25,906 nt of DNA from positions 1-25,906 of IMG/VR virus record IMGVR_UViG_3300020478_002014; one strand, 5' to 3'. Source of the stretch: a virus. This document shows positions 14,385-22,595 of the stretch, one piece after another. The notes below the pieces were generated by a model. It saw nothing but the letters and a program-made list of their open reading frames with translations, was not told the DNA's origin and did no database searches. A program made the position numbers and the translations under genes. Positions within the stretch are counted from its first letter, which is position 1. Each line of letters starts with the position of its first letter.

Positions 14385-14935
14385 GTATCGACACCGCCCT
14401 GACCTCGATCGTCGACGGTATCAGAGCAGCACTGCCAGATCTCAAAACCTGCGAAAGCCACGATGGCCGTTTTGACCTTAACGAGCTGAAGCGCATCAGC
14501 ACCCAAGCCCCGGCGATATACGTTGCGGCACTAGCTACCGGATCGCTGCAGAGCGATACCGGCACCGAGGTGCCGGTCACGTTCGCCGCCTACGTCATCA
14601 CCCGTGATCAGCCAAAGTCGCCGCGCGACCGTCAGGCGCGCTTATTGGTCGATGCACTGCTGGCGCTGTTGAACGGCAATACCTGGAACGATGACAGCAT
14701 CATCGAAGCGCCGATGCGCGTGCGCAGCCAAAACCTGTACAGCGCAGGCAGCGATCGCAGCGGCGTCGCAATGTGGGCCGTTACGTTCACACACCAGGTG
14801 CGCATCAACGAATTCGACGCCAGCACACTGGACGACTTTTTAACCTTCGCCGGTACCAGTACAGACGGCGAAGAAAACACCTTGATAGAAACCACCGGCA
14901 CACTGGAGGCCGTCAATGCTCAAACTCAAAGTTAA
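14381..14935 (+). CDS. DUF1834 protein (Mu gp37-like)
   Basis: A 184-residue member of the Gp37/DUF1834 family that precedes the sheath gene in Mu-like phages. Supporting stretches are IVDGIRAALPDLKTCESHDGRF (11-32), APAIYVAALATG, EVPVTFAAYVITRDQ and MWAVTFTHQVRINEFD (about 128-143). The fold is probably that of a tail-terminator or neck protein; the precise role is inferred from position. It starts in an ATGA overlap with the G-like gene and overlaps the next gene by 20 bases. Confidence 0.82.
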   Translation: MSIDTALTSIVDGIRAALPDLKTCESHDGRFDLNELKRISTQAPAIYVAALATGSLQSDTGTEVPVTFAAYVITRDQPKSPRDRQARLLVDALLALLNGNTWNDDSIIEAPMRVRSQNLYSAGSDRSGVAMWAVTFTHQVRINEFDASTLDDFLTFAGTSTDGEENTLIETTGTLEAVNAQTQS

Positions 14936-15098
14936 GCCCGCCGCCGGTCTGCAGGTGCGCCACCCAGATGGCCGCATCATCGACGCCAACGGCGAAACCG
15001 TCCCGAACGAATCCTATTACCGCCGTTTAATCGCCGCCGGTGATCTGATCGACCTGAACGCGCCAGCAGAAAAAGCGCCGAAAAAAGGAGCTAAATAA
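14916..15098 (+). CDS. DUF2635 small protein (Mu gp38-like)
   Basis: A 60-residue protein of the DUF2635 family. The pattern LKVKPAAGLQVRHPDGRIID, then ETVPNESYYRRLIAAGDLI, then a Lys/Ala tail is the usual one for the short ORF directly ahead of the sheath gene. GGAGG at 14905-14909 gives a good ribosome site inside the previous gene, and its stop shares a base with the sheath ATG. The function is unknown. Confidence 0.82.
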   Translation: MLKLKVKPAAGLQVRHPDGRIIDANGETVPNESYYRRLIAAGDLIDLNAPAEKAPKKGAK

Positions 15099-16558
15099 TG
15101 CCTATTTCATTTGACGGCATCCCAGCAAGTCTGCGCACACCAGGTGCGTATATTGAATTCAACAACGAACTGGCCGGGGCGACGGTTAACGAGTATCACG
15201 CAGTGCTTGTTGCCCAACGCCTGGCAACGGGCACAAAAGCTGCCGCAGAGCCAGTCCTGGTCACAGACCCTGATCAGGCGGGCCAATACTTCGGCAACGG
15301 TTCACTGGCCCAGAAAATGGCCGCCCGTTTCCTCGCTGCAAATACCAGCATTCCGCTGACGGTCATCGCTCTGGATGACAACCCAGCAGGCACAGCCGCG
15401 ACCGGTACCATCACCGTCAGCAGTGCGCCCACTGCAGCCGGTACCGCGTACATTTATGTAGGTGGTGAATCCGTATCCGTAGGCATTGCCGCTGACGATG
15501 CCGTCGGCGATGTCGCGACCAATATTGCCGCCGCGATCAACGCCGCTGGCCGCCTACCGGTCACAGCGTCAGCCTCTGCCGCTGCTGTCACCGTGACTGC
15601 GCGCCATAAAGGCGAAGTATTCAACGGCCTGCAGTTGCATACCAGTTACTACAACGAACCGCTGCCAGCGGGGCTGGCGTTTACCTTCGCCAACCTGTCA
15701 GGCGGTGCAGGCAGCCCGGATCTGACCACCGCGATCGACGCGATGGGCGACACCTGGTTTAACTGGATCGGCAACCCCTACACTGACACTGCGAACCTGT
15801 CAGCGCTTAAAACAGAACTCGACAACCGCTGGGGGCCAACCGTCCAGCAGGGCGCGCGCGCTTTCTCAGCCGTCGCAGGCTCGCTGGCCACTGCTGGCAC
15901 GTTCGGATCGGCGCACAACAGCCCGCACCTGTCCGTGCTCGCAACCAATGATTCGCCGACCCCAGTTTATGAAGTCGCCGCGATCAATGCTGCCGTTGCC
16001 TCTGCAAATCTCAGTATTGACCCGGCGCGTCCTCTGCAGACTCTGGCCTTGCCAGGCATGCTGGCCCCAGCAAGTGCCGCAGCAACATGGAAGCGCGAAG
16101 AGCGCAATATTCTGCTCTATGACGGCATTGCGACGTACAGCGTCAGCGCCGACGGTACCTGCCGCATCGAGCGTCAGATTACCACCTACCAGACCAACGC
16201 CTCGAACCTGCCAGACGCCAGCTATCTGGACATTAACACCCCCGAAACCCTGGAGCGCCTGCGCTACGAACAGCGCGTGCGTATTGCGCAGAAGTACCCG
16301 CGCCACAAGCTGGCCGACGACGGCACCCAGTACGGCGCGGGTCAGGCGATTGTCACCCCGTCGCTCATTAAAGCCGAGCTGCTGGCCCTGTATCGCGAGT
16401 TTGAACTGCGCGGCCTGGTCGAAGACTTCGACACCTACAAGGCCAGTCTGATCGTCGAGCGCGACAGTAGCGATCGCAACCGCATCAACTGGCGCGACAC
16501 GCCGAACCTGGTTAACCAGGCGCGGGTATTCGCTGGTAAAACTCAATTCATTCTGTAA
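15098..16558 (+). CDS. L: Tail sheath protein (Mu L-like)
   Basis: A 486-residue contractile tail sheath subunit. The N-terminus ISFDGIPASLRTPGAYIEFNN is the Mu-type sheath start, with the first strand used for inter-subunit joining. Residues about 95-185 are an inserted Ala/Gly/Thr-rich beta domain. The conserved C-terminal core includes AATWKREERNILLYDGIATY, the ICRIER-like CRIERQITTYQ and TPETLERLRYEQRVRIAQKYPRHKL. The overlap with the DUF2635 stop and AAAGGAG upstream ensure translation. Sheath contraction drives the tube through the envelope. The next gene encodes the tube. Confidence 0.94.
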   Translation: MPISFDGIPASLRTPGAYIEFNNELAGATVNEYHAVLVAQRLATGTKAAAEPVLVTDPDQAGQYFGNGSLAQKMAARFLAANTSIPLTVIALDDNPAGTAATGTITVSSAPTAAGTAYIYVGGESVSVGIAADDAVGDVATNIAAAINAAGRLPVTASASAAAVTVTARHKGEVFNGLQLHTSYYNEPLPAGLAFTFANLSGGAGSPDLTTAIDAMGDTWFNWIGNPYTDTANLSALKTELDNRWGPTVQQGARAFSAVAGSLATAGTFGSAHNSPHLSVLATNDSPTPVYEVAAINAAVASANLSIDPARPLQTLALPGMLAPASAAATWKREERNILLYDGIATYSVSADGTCRIERQITTYQTNASNLPDASYLDINTPETLERLRYEQRVRIAQKYPRHKLADDGTQYGAGQAIVTPSLIKAELLALYREFELRGLVEDFDTYKASLIVERDSSDRNRINWRDTPNLVNQARVFAGKTQFIL

Positions 16559-16570
16559 GGAGTTTTGGTC

Positions 16571-16927
16571 ATGGCTAAGGTCTCTAAAAAACTGTTTTTC
16601 GACGTCGATGGCGTCGGTCGTATCAATGCCCGACCGGGCAGCACATTTAACCCCGGCGGCAGCAATCGCTCAGAAGAAATTGCCGACACCGGCGTCGTCG
16701 GCTTTTCAGAGGAGCCGGTCGCCCCGTCGATCAGTTGCACCATTCCCAACGATGGCACCGTCGGCATGGACGTGCTGCGCGACCTGACCGACGTCAATGT
16801 CACAGTGCAGGACGACAACGGTCAGATGTGGATCATCTCGGGCTGCTTCACGACCGAGCCGCCGGGCGTAAGCAATGGCGACATCACTCTCAGCATGATG
16901 GGTCGCACAGCGGATCGGGTGAGCTGA
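16571..16927 (+). CDS. M: Tail tube protein (Mu gpM-like)
   Basis: A 118-residue tube subunit. The ATG at 16571 is chosen over an in-frame TTG at 16565 because AAGGAG (16557-16562) is eight bases from the ATG but only two from the TTG. The sequence (KVSKKLFFDVDGVGRINARP, then STFNPGGSNRSEEIADTGVVG, then SCTIPNDGTVGMDVLRDLTD and WIISGCFTTEPP) matches the small Mu-like tube family with its two beta sheets that stack into hexameric rings. The position directly after the sheath confirms it. The stop is one base before the next ATG. Confidence 0.88.
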   Translation: MAKVSKKLFFDVDGVGRINARPGSTFNPGGSNRSEEIADTGVVGFSEEPVAPSISCTIPNDGTVGMDVLRDLTDVNVTVQDDNGQMWIISGCFTTEPPGVSNGDITLSMMGRTADRVS

Positions 16928-16928
16928 T

Positions 16929-17402
16929 ATGGCAACGATTAATGTACCGTTAAAGCACGGTTTAAAGGTCGGAAACGAGACTCAAAAAGTCGCAGTTCTT
17001 ACCGACCAGCTGACCGCTGGCCAGATCCTCGACGCCAAAGAGGCCGCCGAGAAAGTCGTCGCCTTTGCCGTAAACGGACGCACGGTGCCGGTCGTTGTTG
17101 AAAGTCCGGCTCGCTTCGGTGCGCTGCTGCTGTGCGAACAGATCAGGAGTATCGGCAAAATCACAGGCCCACTTGATAGCGATCAGCTGAACATGCTGCA
17201 CCACGAAGATCTCGACATCCTTAACGCGCACGCGGATCTGCTCGCCGGTGCGATCAGCACCAAAGAACTGGCCGACAAGCTAACTGAAAAAGGCCTCACT
17301 GCGTCTCCAGAGGTGACGCAACGGGGGCGAAGCGATAGCGACAGCGACCGAGCTGCAGCGCATGGAAACGACGCTGATCAAAAAGGGAATGACGATCACT
17401 GA
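16929..17402 (+). CDS. Tail assembly chaperone, short form (Mu gp41-like)
   Basis: A 157-residue protein lying between tube and tape measure, the place of tail assembly chaperones. The N-terminal 115 residues (INVPLKHGLKVGNETQKVAV, then LTAGQILDAKEAAEKV and LNMLHHEDLDILNAHADLL) are the Mu-type chaperone domain. The last 25 residues (QRGRSDSDSDRAAAHGNDAD and the end) are low-complexity and read like a default tail past a frameshift point. The chaperone coats the tape measure protein during tube assembly and is not in the finished virion. A longer form is made by frameshifting at 17322-17330. Confidence 0.85.
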   Translation: MATINVPLKHGLKVGNETQKVAVLTDQLTAGQILDAKEAAEKVVAFAVNGRTVPVVVESPARFGALLLCEQIRSIGKITGPLDSDQLNMLHHEDLDILNAHADLLAGAISTKELADKLTEKGLTASPEVTQRGRSDSDSDRAAAHGNDADQKGNDDH

Positions 17403-17454
17403 CGTGCTCGCTTTGCGCAACCAGCCGCTGCAATTTCTGCGGCGGTTGTCTTAA
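16929..17454 (+). CDS. Tail assembly chaperone, -2 frameshift product
   Basis: The zero frame reads CGG GGG CGA at 17322-17330. A two-base backward slip on GGGGG continues as GGC GAA GCG in a frame open from 17317 to the TAA at 17452-17454. The fusion has 133 residues from the zero frame plus 42 new ones: GEAIATATELQRMETTLIKK, then GMTITDVLALRNQPLQFLRR, then LS. The added tail is protein-like, while the zero-frame tail is not. Contractile and long-tailed phages conserve such a shift here, and Mu itself is reported to use -2. The second ORF has no good independent start, which also supports recoding. Confidence 0.75.
17322..17330 (+). promoter_or_regulatory. Slippery sequence CGGGGGCGA for -2 frameshifting
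   Basis: The Gly-tRNA on GGG at 17325-17327 can re-pair with GGG at 17323-17325 after a -2 slip. The next zero-frame codon, CGA, is a slowly read arginine codon that may favour pausing. The site sits 70 bases before the zero-frame stop and inside the overlap with the downstream frame. Confidence 0.7.
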
Positions 17455-17504
17455 CCAGACCATAAAAACCAACTAAGCAACATAACCAGGCCAGAGGGCA
17501 AGCA

Positions 17505-19289
17505 GTGAGCGAGTTACGCACCAGTGTCGTCATTGATTTAACCGGCAATCTGCAGCGCCGTGCGCAGCAGTATGGTCGGGCGCTGTCTGGTTTTTCTGAT
17601 CGTGGCCAGCGCGATATGTCACGCCTGGCGGCAGCGACAACCAGTGCAGGTCGTGGGCTGGATTCGCTCGCCAGTCGAACGTCTGCCGTGATTGTGGGGG
17701 CCGGTACCGCCTACGCCGCCAGCCGCCAGATCATCGACTCGGCACGCCTCGACAAAAAGCTGATACAGATCCAGCAAACCGCTGGGGCAACCGCCGAACA
17801 GTCAGCAGAATTACGCAAAGAGCTGCTGGCCATGCAACAGCAGACGGGCCAGTCCCTCGACAGCCTGCTGAATGGTTTTAATAACCTGGTGCAGGCGGGC
17901 CTCGACTGGGAAAAGTCCCTCGCAACGGTCAAGGCCATTAACCCGGCATTGGCTGTTACCGGCTCGCAGGCTGAAGTGCTTTCGTCAGCACTGACGGTCG
18001 CCGCCGAGGCCTTCGATTTTGATCTGTCAAAGATCAGCACCGCCACAGACCTGATCGACCAGATGACCGCCGCCGGTCGCCTGGGCAACGCAGAACTCGA
18101 AGACCTGTCGAGCATCTTTGCTCGCGTCGGCACAAACGCCAAGTCAGCGGGCCTGGAATTCGAGCAGACCCTCGGTCTGATCGAGCAGCTGTCACTGATC
18201 GAACGCAACCCCGAACGCCTGGCAACACTGGTCGACAGCACCTTACGCATCTTCACTAATCAGAACTACATGACCACCGCGCAAAAGACCACCGGCGTGC
18301 GTTTCTACGACGCCGAAGGCGAGCGCCGCGCGGCCCTCGATGTCCTCGATGACATCGCCGCAAAATTCCGCGAATTTGAAACCACAGAGCAAGGCAATGC
18401 CGCTCTCGGTACAGCGTTTGGGCAAGCCGATCAGGACACGATTAAAGGTCTGCGCATTCTGCTGTCAGGTGGCGCACTGCAGAACGCTCGCACAATGAGC
18501 AGCGAGATCCGCGACGCATCAGGCACCATCGCCCGCGACCTGCCTGGCGCACTTGAAAACAGCATCGACCAGGTCGGTCGATTAAAGGGCGCATTGCGAG
18601 ACGCTGCTGACGAATTTGCCCAGCCCGTCAACGACGCAATCGAAAGCGGCATCAAATACCTGCTCGATGAAAAGCAGCTCAGCGGCAAAGAGATCCTGGC
18701 CGGTGGTGCGGCGGGCATTCTCGGCGGTGCGTTGCTTATGAAAGGCGGCGGCAAGCTGCTGCAAAAAGCCGGTGGTCTGGGTGTGGGTGTCGCAGCAGGT
18801 AAGGCGCTCGAACAGGTCGCAGGCGTGCAGCCCGTCTATGTGGTCAATATGCCGGGCGATGGCTTCGGTATGGGTAATCTGCGCGCCAGACTGCCGAGCG
18901 GTCGTGGTGGCCGGTCTAATCTGCCGCGCTTGCCTGGCCCGGCGGGCGCAGTAGCGTCTGGCGGTGCAGCCGGAACCCTTGCCCGTGCCGGTGCATTCAT
19001 TGGCACCCGTGTCGTGCCCGTCGCAGCGGCTGGGGCTGCTGGTTGGGAAATCGGCGACAAGCTCATCAACCCAATGATCGAAGGCACAGAGATCGGTCAT
19101 CAGATCGGTCGTGTCACCGCGCAACTAATGGCGGCTCTAGGTAGCCAAACCGCCCGCGATGCGCTCGATGCCGAAGCGCGATCAAAAGCACAGCTCGACA
19201 TCCGCGTCAGCGACGATCGTGTCCGCGTCACGCCAACCTCTGACAGCATGGATCTGGATGTCTCCGGTTCCAGCATGCTGATGCCATAA
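17505..19289 (+). CDS. Tail tape measure protein
   Basis: A 594-residue tape measure that sets tail length. The GTG start follows GAGGG at 17494-17498. Residues 1-90 are a helical start (SELRTSVVIDLTGNLQRRAQ, then YGRALSGFSDRGQRD), followed by the TP901-type tape measure core (LIQIQQTAGATAEQSAELRK, then SLDSLLNGFNNLVQAGLDW and ELEDLSSIFARVGTNAKSAGLEFEQ). The second half has hydrophobic Gly/Ala-rich stretches (about 392-430 and 480-520), likely the parts that enter the host membrane during injection. Using about 0.15 nm per helical residue, the tail would be near 90 nm, a rough inference. The gene is preceded by its chaperone pair and followed by baseplate genes. Confidence 0.92.
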   Translation: MSELRTSVVIDLTGNLQRRAQQYGRALSGFSDRGQRDMSRLAAATTSAGRGLDSLASRTSAVIVGAGTAYAASRQIIDSARLDKKLIQIQQTAGATAEQSAELRKELLAMQQQTGQSLDSLLNGFNNLVQAGLDWEKSLATVKAINPALAVTGSQAEVLSSALTVAAEAFDFDLSKISTATDLIDQMTAAGRLGNAELEDLSSIFARVGTNAKSAGLEFEQTLGLIEQLSLIERNPERLATLVDSTLRIFTNQNYMTTAQKTTGVRFYDAEGERRAALDVLDDIAAKFREFETTEQGNAALGTAFGQADQDTIKGLRILLSGGALQNARTMSSEIRDASGTIARDLPGALENSIDQVGRLKGALRDAADEFAQPVNDAIESGIKYLLDEKQLSGKEILAGGAAGILGGALLMKGGGKLLQKAGGLGVGVAAGKALEQVAGVQPVYVVNMPGDGFGMGNLRARLPSGRGGRSNLPRLPGPAGAVASGGAAGTLARAGAFIGTRVVPVAAAGAAGWEIGDKLINPMIEGTEIGHQIGRVTAQLMAALGSQTARDALDAEARSKAQLDIRVSDDRVRVTPTSDSMDLDVSGSSMLMP

Positions 19290-19298
19290 GGAGCAACC

Positions 19299-20516
19299 AT
19301 GACAGACACCTGGCGCGATCGTTTACAGCCCGCATCCTTTCGGGGCGTGCCATTTCATGTCGACCGGTCATCTGGTAGCGGTGGGCGCCGTGTTGCTGTG
19401 CATGAGTACGCAGGTCAGTCTGGCTACGACACTGAAGATCTCGGCGGCAAGGCCGTCGAGCAAACCCTCAGCGCGTTTCTGATCGGCCCTGATTACGACA
19501 TCGCGCGCAGTGAATTGCTGCGCGCCATCGAGGCCGAAGGCGCAGGCACGCTGATACATCCGCACGATGGCACCATGAGCGTGCGCATCACAAACTACAC
19601 ATGGAACATCAGCACACGTCAGGGCGGCTTCTGTCGCTTCGATCTGCGCTTTGTTAAAGAGTCCCGCCGTCGCGCACCTGCAGCCAGCAACACAGCAGCC
19701 GCACTGGCAGCGGCTGCGGCAGATACGTCTGCAGTCGCGCAGACCGCATTCGCAGAAAAATTCGACGTCACCGGGGCTGACGCTGTGAGTCTGTCAGCCA
19801 CTGATATTCTCGGCGATGCACTTAGTGCGCTGCGCACGGTGAATGGTCGAATCAATGCGCAGGTCGCAGCCCTGCAGGGCGTCGCAGCCGACATCGACGC
19901 GATCGGCAACGAACTGTCAGACCTGATCCAGGCGCCCGCCACACTGATCAGCTCGGCGGCGTCTGTCGTCAGTTCGTTGATCGGTTCATATAGCAGTATT
20001 AAAGAAGCGTTTAACGCTTACGACAGGCTGCTCGCAGGCTTCCGCATCAGTCGCCCGATTAACCGCGCCGCTGCTAATGGTGTCGAAACCGCAACACGCA
20101 CCCGCATGGCTGAAAATCAGGCCGCGATCAGCGACGCCCTGGTCGTCGTTGCCGTGGTCGGCATGGCGGATCTGATCGCCAGCAGTGCGCAGCCGTTCGA
20201 GTCCTGGGAGCAGGCCGTCAGCATCCGCAATGCGCTACTCGACGAACTGTCAGACAAGGCAGCAGGCACGGGCATTACATGGGACGAATACAACGCCCTC
20301 AGCCGTCTGCAGAGCGCCCTGCATCAACGCATCGACGAAGTCGCCCCCGGCCTGCAGCGCATCGAGCAGGTGCAGGTACAGCGTTCGATTCCCGCCCTGG
20401 TGTTAGCCCATAAAGTGTACGGCGATGCCCGTCGCGCCGATGAGCTTGCCGCACGCAATGGCATCAGCAATCCGTTGTTTATGCCAGCTGGTAAAAATCT
20501 TGAGGTGCTGCAATGA
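19299..20516 (+). CDS. N: DNA circularisation/baseplate protein N (Mu gpN-like)
   Basis: A 405-residue protein with the DNA circulation N-terminal domain: WRDRLQPASFRGVPFHVDRS, then RRVAVHEYAGQSGYDTEDLGGKA, then FLIGPDYDIARSELLRAIEAEGAGTLIHP (residues about 66-94). The middle is Ala-rich and helical. The C-terminal end (VLAHKVYGDARRADELAARN, then FMPAGKNLEVL) is a LysM-like tail-end segment. In Mu, N is a baseplate hub or spoke protein required for tail assembly; the circularisation name is historical. TAAGGAG of the tape measure stop is its ribosome site. It overlaps the P gene by four bases. Confidence 0.88.
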   Translation: MTDTWRDRLQPASFRGVPFHVDRSSGSGGRRVAVHEYAGQSGYDTEDLGGKAVEQTLSAFLIGPDYDIARSELLRAIEAEGAGTLIHPHDGTMSVRITNYTWNISTRQGGFCRFDLRFVKESRRRAPAASNTAAALAAAAADTSAVAQTAFAEKFDVTGADAVSLSATDILGDALSALRTVNGRINAQVAALQGVAADIDAIGNELSDLIQAPATLISSAASVVSSLIGSYSSIKEAFNAYDRLLAGFRISRPINRAAANGVETATRTRMAENQAAISDALVVVAVVGMADLIASSAQPFESWEQAVSIRNALLDELSDKAAGTGITWDEYNALSRLQSALHQRIDEVAPGLQRIEQVQVQRSIPALVLAHKVYGDARRADELAARNGISNPLFMPAGKNLEVLQ

Positions 20517-21562
20517 CAGAGCTGGTATTGATCGCAGACGGTCGCGAGTATACCGGCTGGAAGACCGCCAGCGTCTTCCGGTCACTACAGCAAGGGCCGC
20601 ACGCGTTCGAGTTGGAAATCTCGCCAGAACAACGCGACGCAAACCTCTTTAATATCACCGACGGCATGGCCTGCGAACTCTGGTTTAAAGATGACTTAAT
20701 CAGCACAGGCGCGATCGACGACGTCCTGCGCAGCTACACCTCAGACCGTCATCAAATCAGCATTAAAGGCCGTTCAAAGGTCGCTGACCTGGTCGACTGC
20801 TCAACCAATGGCCAGCAGATCGTGCGCGGGCAGTCTCTGCAGGCGATCGCACGATCGCTCGCAGCGCCATTCGGTGTGTCTGTTGCCGTAGATAAGGCCG
20901 CCGCCAGTGCAGCGGCGCAAGCGTTCGAGGCCGTCGACGTGACCCTCGACCCTGGTCAACCTATATGGCAGCTGCTTGAAGAACTGGCGCGCCTGCGCGG
21001 TGTTATGCTCACCAGCGCGCCCAATGGCGACCTGGTCATTACCCGCACCGCTACGGGCGTGCCCCAGGGGAGTCTGGTTTATGGCGACAACATCCTCAGC
21101 GCAGAACTGCGCACCTCTCATCGTGAGTTGTTCAGCGAGTACAGCGTCTGCGGCATGCAGGCGGCATGGTCAGGCAGCGCCGAAGACAACTCCCAGTCAG
21201 CGGCCAGCGTCAAAGGCCGAGCTATTCGCCATCGTCCCTTTTTTCTGCAGGCCGAAGATCAGGCCGATGCTGCCGCCTGTAAAGCCCGAGCAGCCCACCA
21301 GGCCCGCGTGTCATACGGTCGCAGCCGTGCCGCTCAGGTTACGGTCAGCGGCTGGCGCGTTGACGGTTTTATCGGCCCGGTCTGGCAGCCTAATGCACTG
21401 GTCACGGTCGACGACGCCCGGCTGCAGGTCAGTGGCGATCTGCTCGCTGTCGACATCGTCAGCAGCCTGACCCGCGACACTGGCCACACCACCACCCTGA
21501 CGCTGATGCCTGCAGAAGCATTCGACCTGCTCGCCACAGAGAAAAAGGGGGCCGCATGGTAA
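20513..21562 (+). CDS. P: Baseplate hub protein P (Mu gpP, gp27/gpD-like)
   Basis: A 349-residue hub protein equivalent to T4 gp27 and P2 gpD. The N-terminus ELVLIADGREYTGWKTASVF, the phrase FELEISPEQRD, then HQISIKGRSKVADLVDCSTNGQQI (residues about 79-102) and a LARLRGVMLTSAPNGDLVITRT segment (about 158-179) are typical. It sits on the tail tube end and receives the spike encoded next. It overlaps both neighbours: by ATGA with N and by seven bases with gp45. Confidence 0.9.
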   Translation: MTELVLIADGREYTGWKTASVFRSLQQGPHAFELEISPEQRDANLFNITDGMACELWFKDDLISTGAIDDVLRSYTSDRHQISIKGRSKVADLVDCSTNGQQIVRGQSLQAIARSLAAPFGVSVAVDKAAASAAAQAFEAVDVTLDPGQPIWQLLEELARLRGVMLTSAPNGDLVITRTATGVPQGSLVYGDNILSAELRTSHRELFSEYSVCGMQAAWSGSAEDNSQSAASVKGRAIRHRPFFLQAEDQADAAACKARAAHQARVSYGRSRAAQVTVSGWRVDGFIGPVWQPNALVTVDDARLQVSGDLLAVDIVSSLTRDTGHTTTLTLMPAEAFDLLATEKKGAAW

Positions 21563-22170
21563 GCCGCAATCAGGCAATACAGATCGCCGCCAATCTGGTC
21601 GCCCCGGTATCCCGTCGCCTGCGCACCTTGCTGCGTCTTGGTGTCGTGCGCCTGGTCAAGTATTCAGGAAGCGTGCGCCTACTGCAGGTAAAGGTGCCCG
21701 GCGGATCGGTCCTGTCAGATCTCGAACACCTGGAGCCGTTCGGCTTCACCTCGCACCCAACTCCCGACGCTGAAGCCCTGGTGCTGTCGTTCGGCGGCAA
21801 TGGCTCGCACAGTGTTGCACTTATGGTCAGCGATCGTCGCTACCGCCTAACCATCGCAGAGGGCGAAGTTGCGCTATACAACGCCAATGGCGACAACCTG
21901 CACTTTAAAGCCGACGGCACGGCTGCCCTAAAAGCGGCAACTAAGGTCGAGATCGACAGCCCCGCCACAGAGATCAGCGGCACCTTAACTGTCTCGGGGG
22001 CGACCACGCTATCCAGCACGCTGGCTGTCACTGGTGCGACCACCGCCGCCGCGATTACGTCCGGTGCCATTAATGCCACTGCAGTGACGTCCGGTGGCGT
22101 AGCCTTTGACACTCATAAACACCCATACACAGACGACAGCTCTAACAAAACCACAGGAGGCCCGCAGTGA
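21556..22170 (+). CDS. Baseplate spike protein (Mu gp45, gpV-like)
   Basis: A 204-residue central spike. Residues 1-110 form the Mu gp45/gpV OB-fold region (LRLGVVRLVKYSGSVRLLQV, then PFGFTSHPTPDAEALVLSFGGNG). Residues 115-180 are a repetitive beta-helix shaft (GTLTVSGATTLSSTLAVTGA, then TTAAAITSGAINATAVTSGG). The apex carries DTHKHPYTDD with an HxH pair at His187 and His189, the metal-binding tip seen in P2 gpV and phi92 spikes. It pierces the outer membrane on contraction. The ribosome site is AAAGGGGG inside the P gene. Confidence 0.92.
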   Translation: MVSRNQAIQIAANLVAPVSRRLRTLLRLGVVRLVKYSGSVRLLQVKVPGGSVLSDLEHLEPFGFTSHPTPDAEALVLSFGGNGSHSVALMVSDRRYRLTIAEGEVALYNANGDNLHFKADGTAALKAATKVEIDSPATEISGTLTVSGATTLSSTLAVTGATTAAAITSGAINATAVTSGGVAFDTHKHPYTDDSSNKTTGGPQ

Positions 22171-22595
22171 TCGCTCTCGACTCAACAAGCGACAACGGCC
22201 TGACGCTGACCGATCAGGCAGCCACGCCATTGGCGCGCCTGCGCAATGCCGTGCTGATCTCATTATTTACAGATGCCCGTGCCCCTGCCGATCAGGTGCC
22301 GGACGGAATGGACAATCGCGGATTCTGGGCTGATATGGATCTGCCCAATGGCGAAAGCCTCGGCAGTACCCTCTGGACGCTGCAGCGCGAAAAGATCACC
22401 GCCCAGCTGCTGACCCGGCTGCGCGACCTCGCTACCAGCGCCCTGGCATGGATGATCGACGACGGTCAGCTGCAGGCAGTCAACGTCACTGTCGAGCGCT
22501 ACGGTCTCGACGGTGTCGCATGGCAGATCGACTGTCAGCTCCCTGACAACACCTGGCAAACCATCACAGCGGAGCAGACCGGTTATGGCGTTTGA
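22167..22595 (+). CDS. Baseplate protein GP46 family
   Basis: A 142-residue protein with GTG start overlapping the spike stop, with GGAGG at 22156-22160. The pattern ALDSTSDNGLTLTDQAATPL, then LRNAVLISLFTDARAPADQVPDG, RGFWADMD, then SLGSTLWTLQREKIT is that of the phage GP46 (gpW/gp25-like) family. These proteins join sheath to baseplate wedge and set off sheath contraction. The C-terminus overlaps the J-like gene by 11 bases. Confidence 0.88.
   Translation: MIALDSTSDNGLTLTDQAATPLARLRNAVLISLFTDARAPADQVPDGMDNRGFWADMDLPNGESLGSTLWTLQREKITAQLLTRLRDLATSALAWMIDDGQLQAVNVTVERYGLDGVAWQIDCQLPDNTWQTITAEQTGYGV

Noticed and set aside
15866-16546. Long antisense ORF of 226 codons
   Set aside because: It lies wholly within the sheath gene on the other strand; high GC at third positions creates open antisense frames, and no ribosome site or protein-like features are seen.
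16565-16570. TTG start for the tube protein
   Set aside because: Only two bases from the Shine-Dalgarno; the ATG at 16571 has proper spacing.
18582-19124. Antisense ORF of 180 codons in the tape measure gene
   Set aside because: Complementary to a firmly identified gene, with Cys/Arg/Thr-rich sequence typical of a shadow frame.
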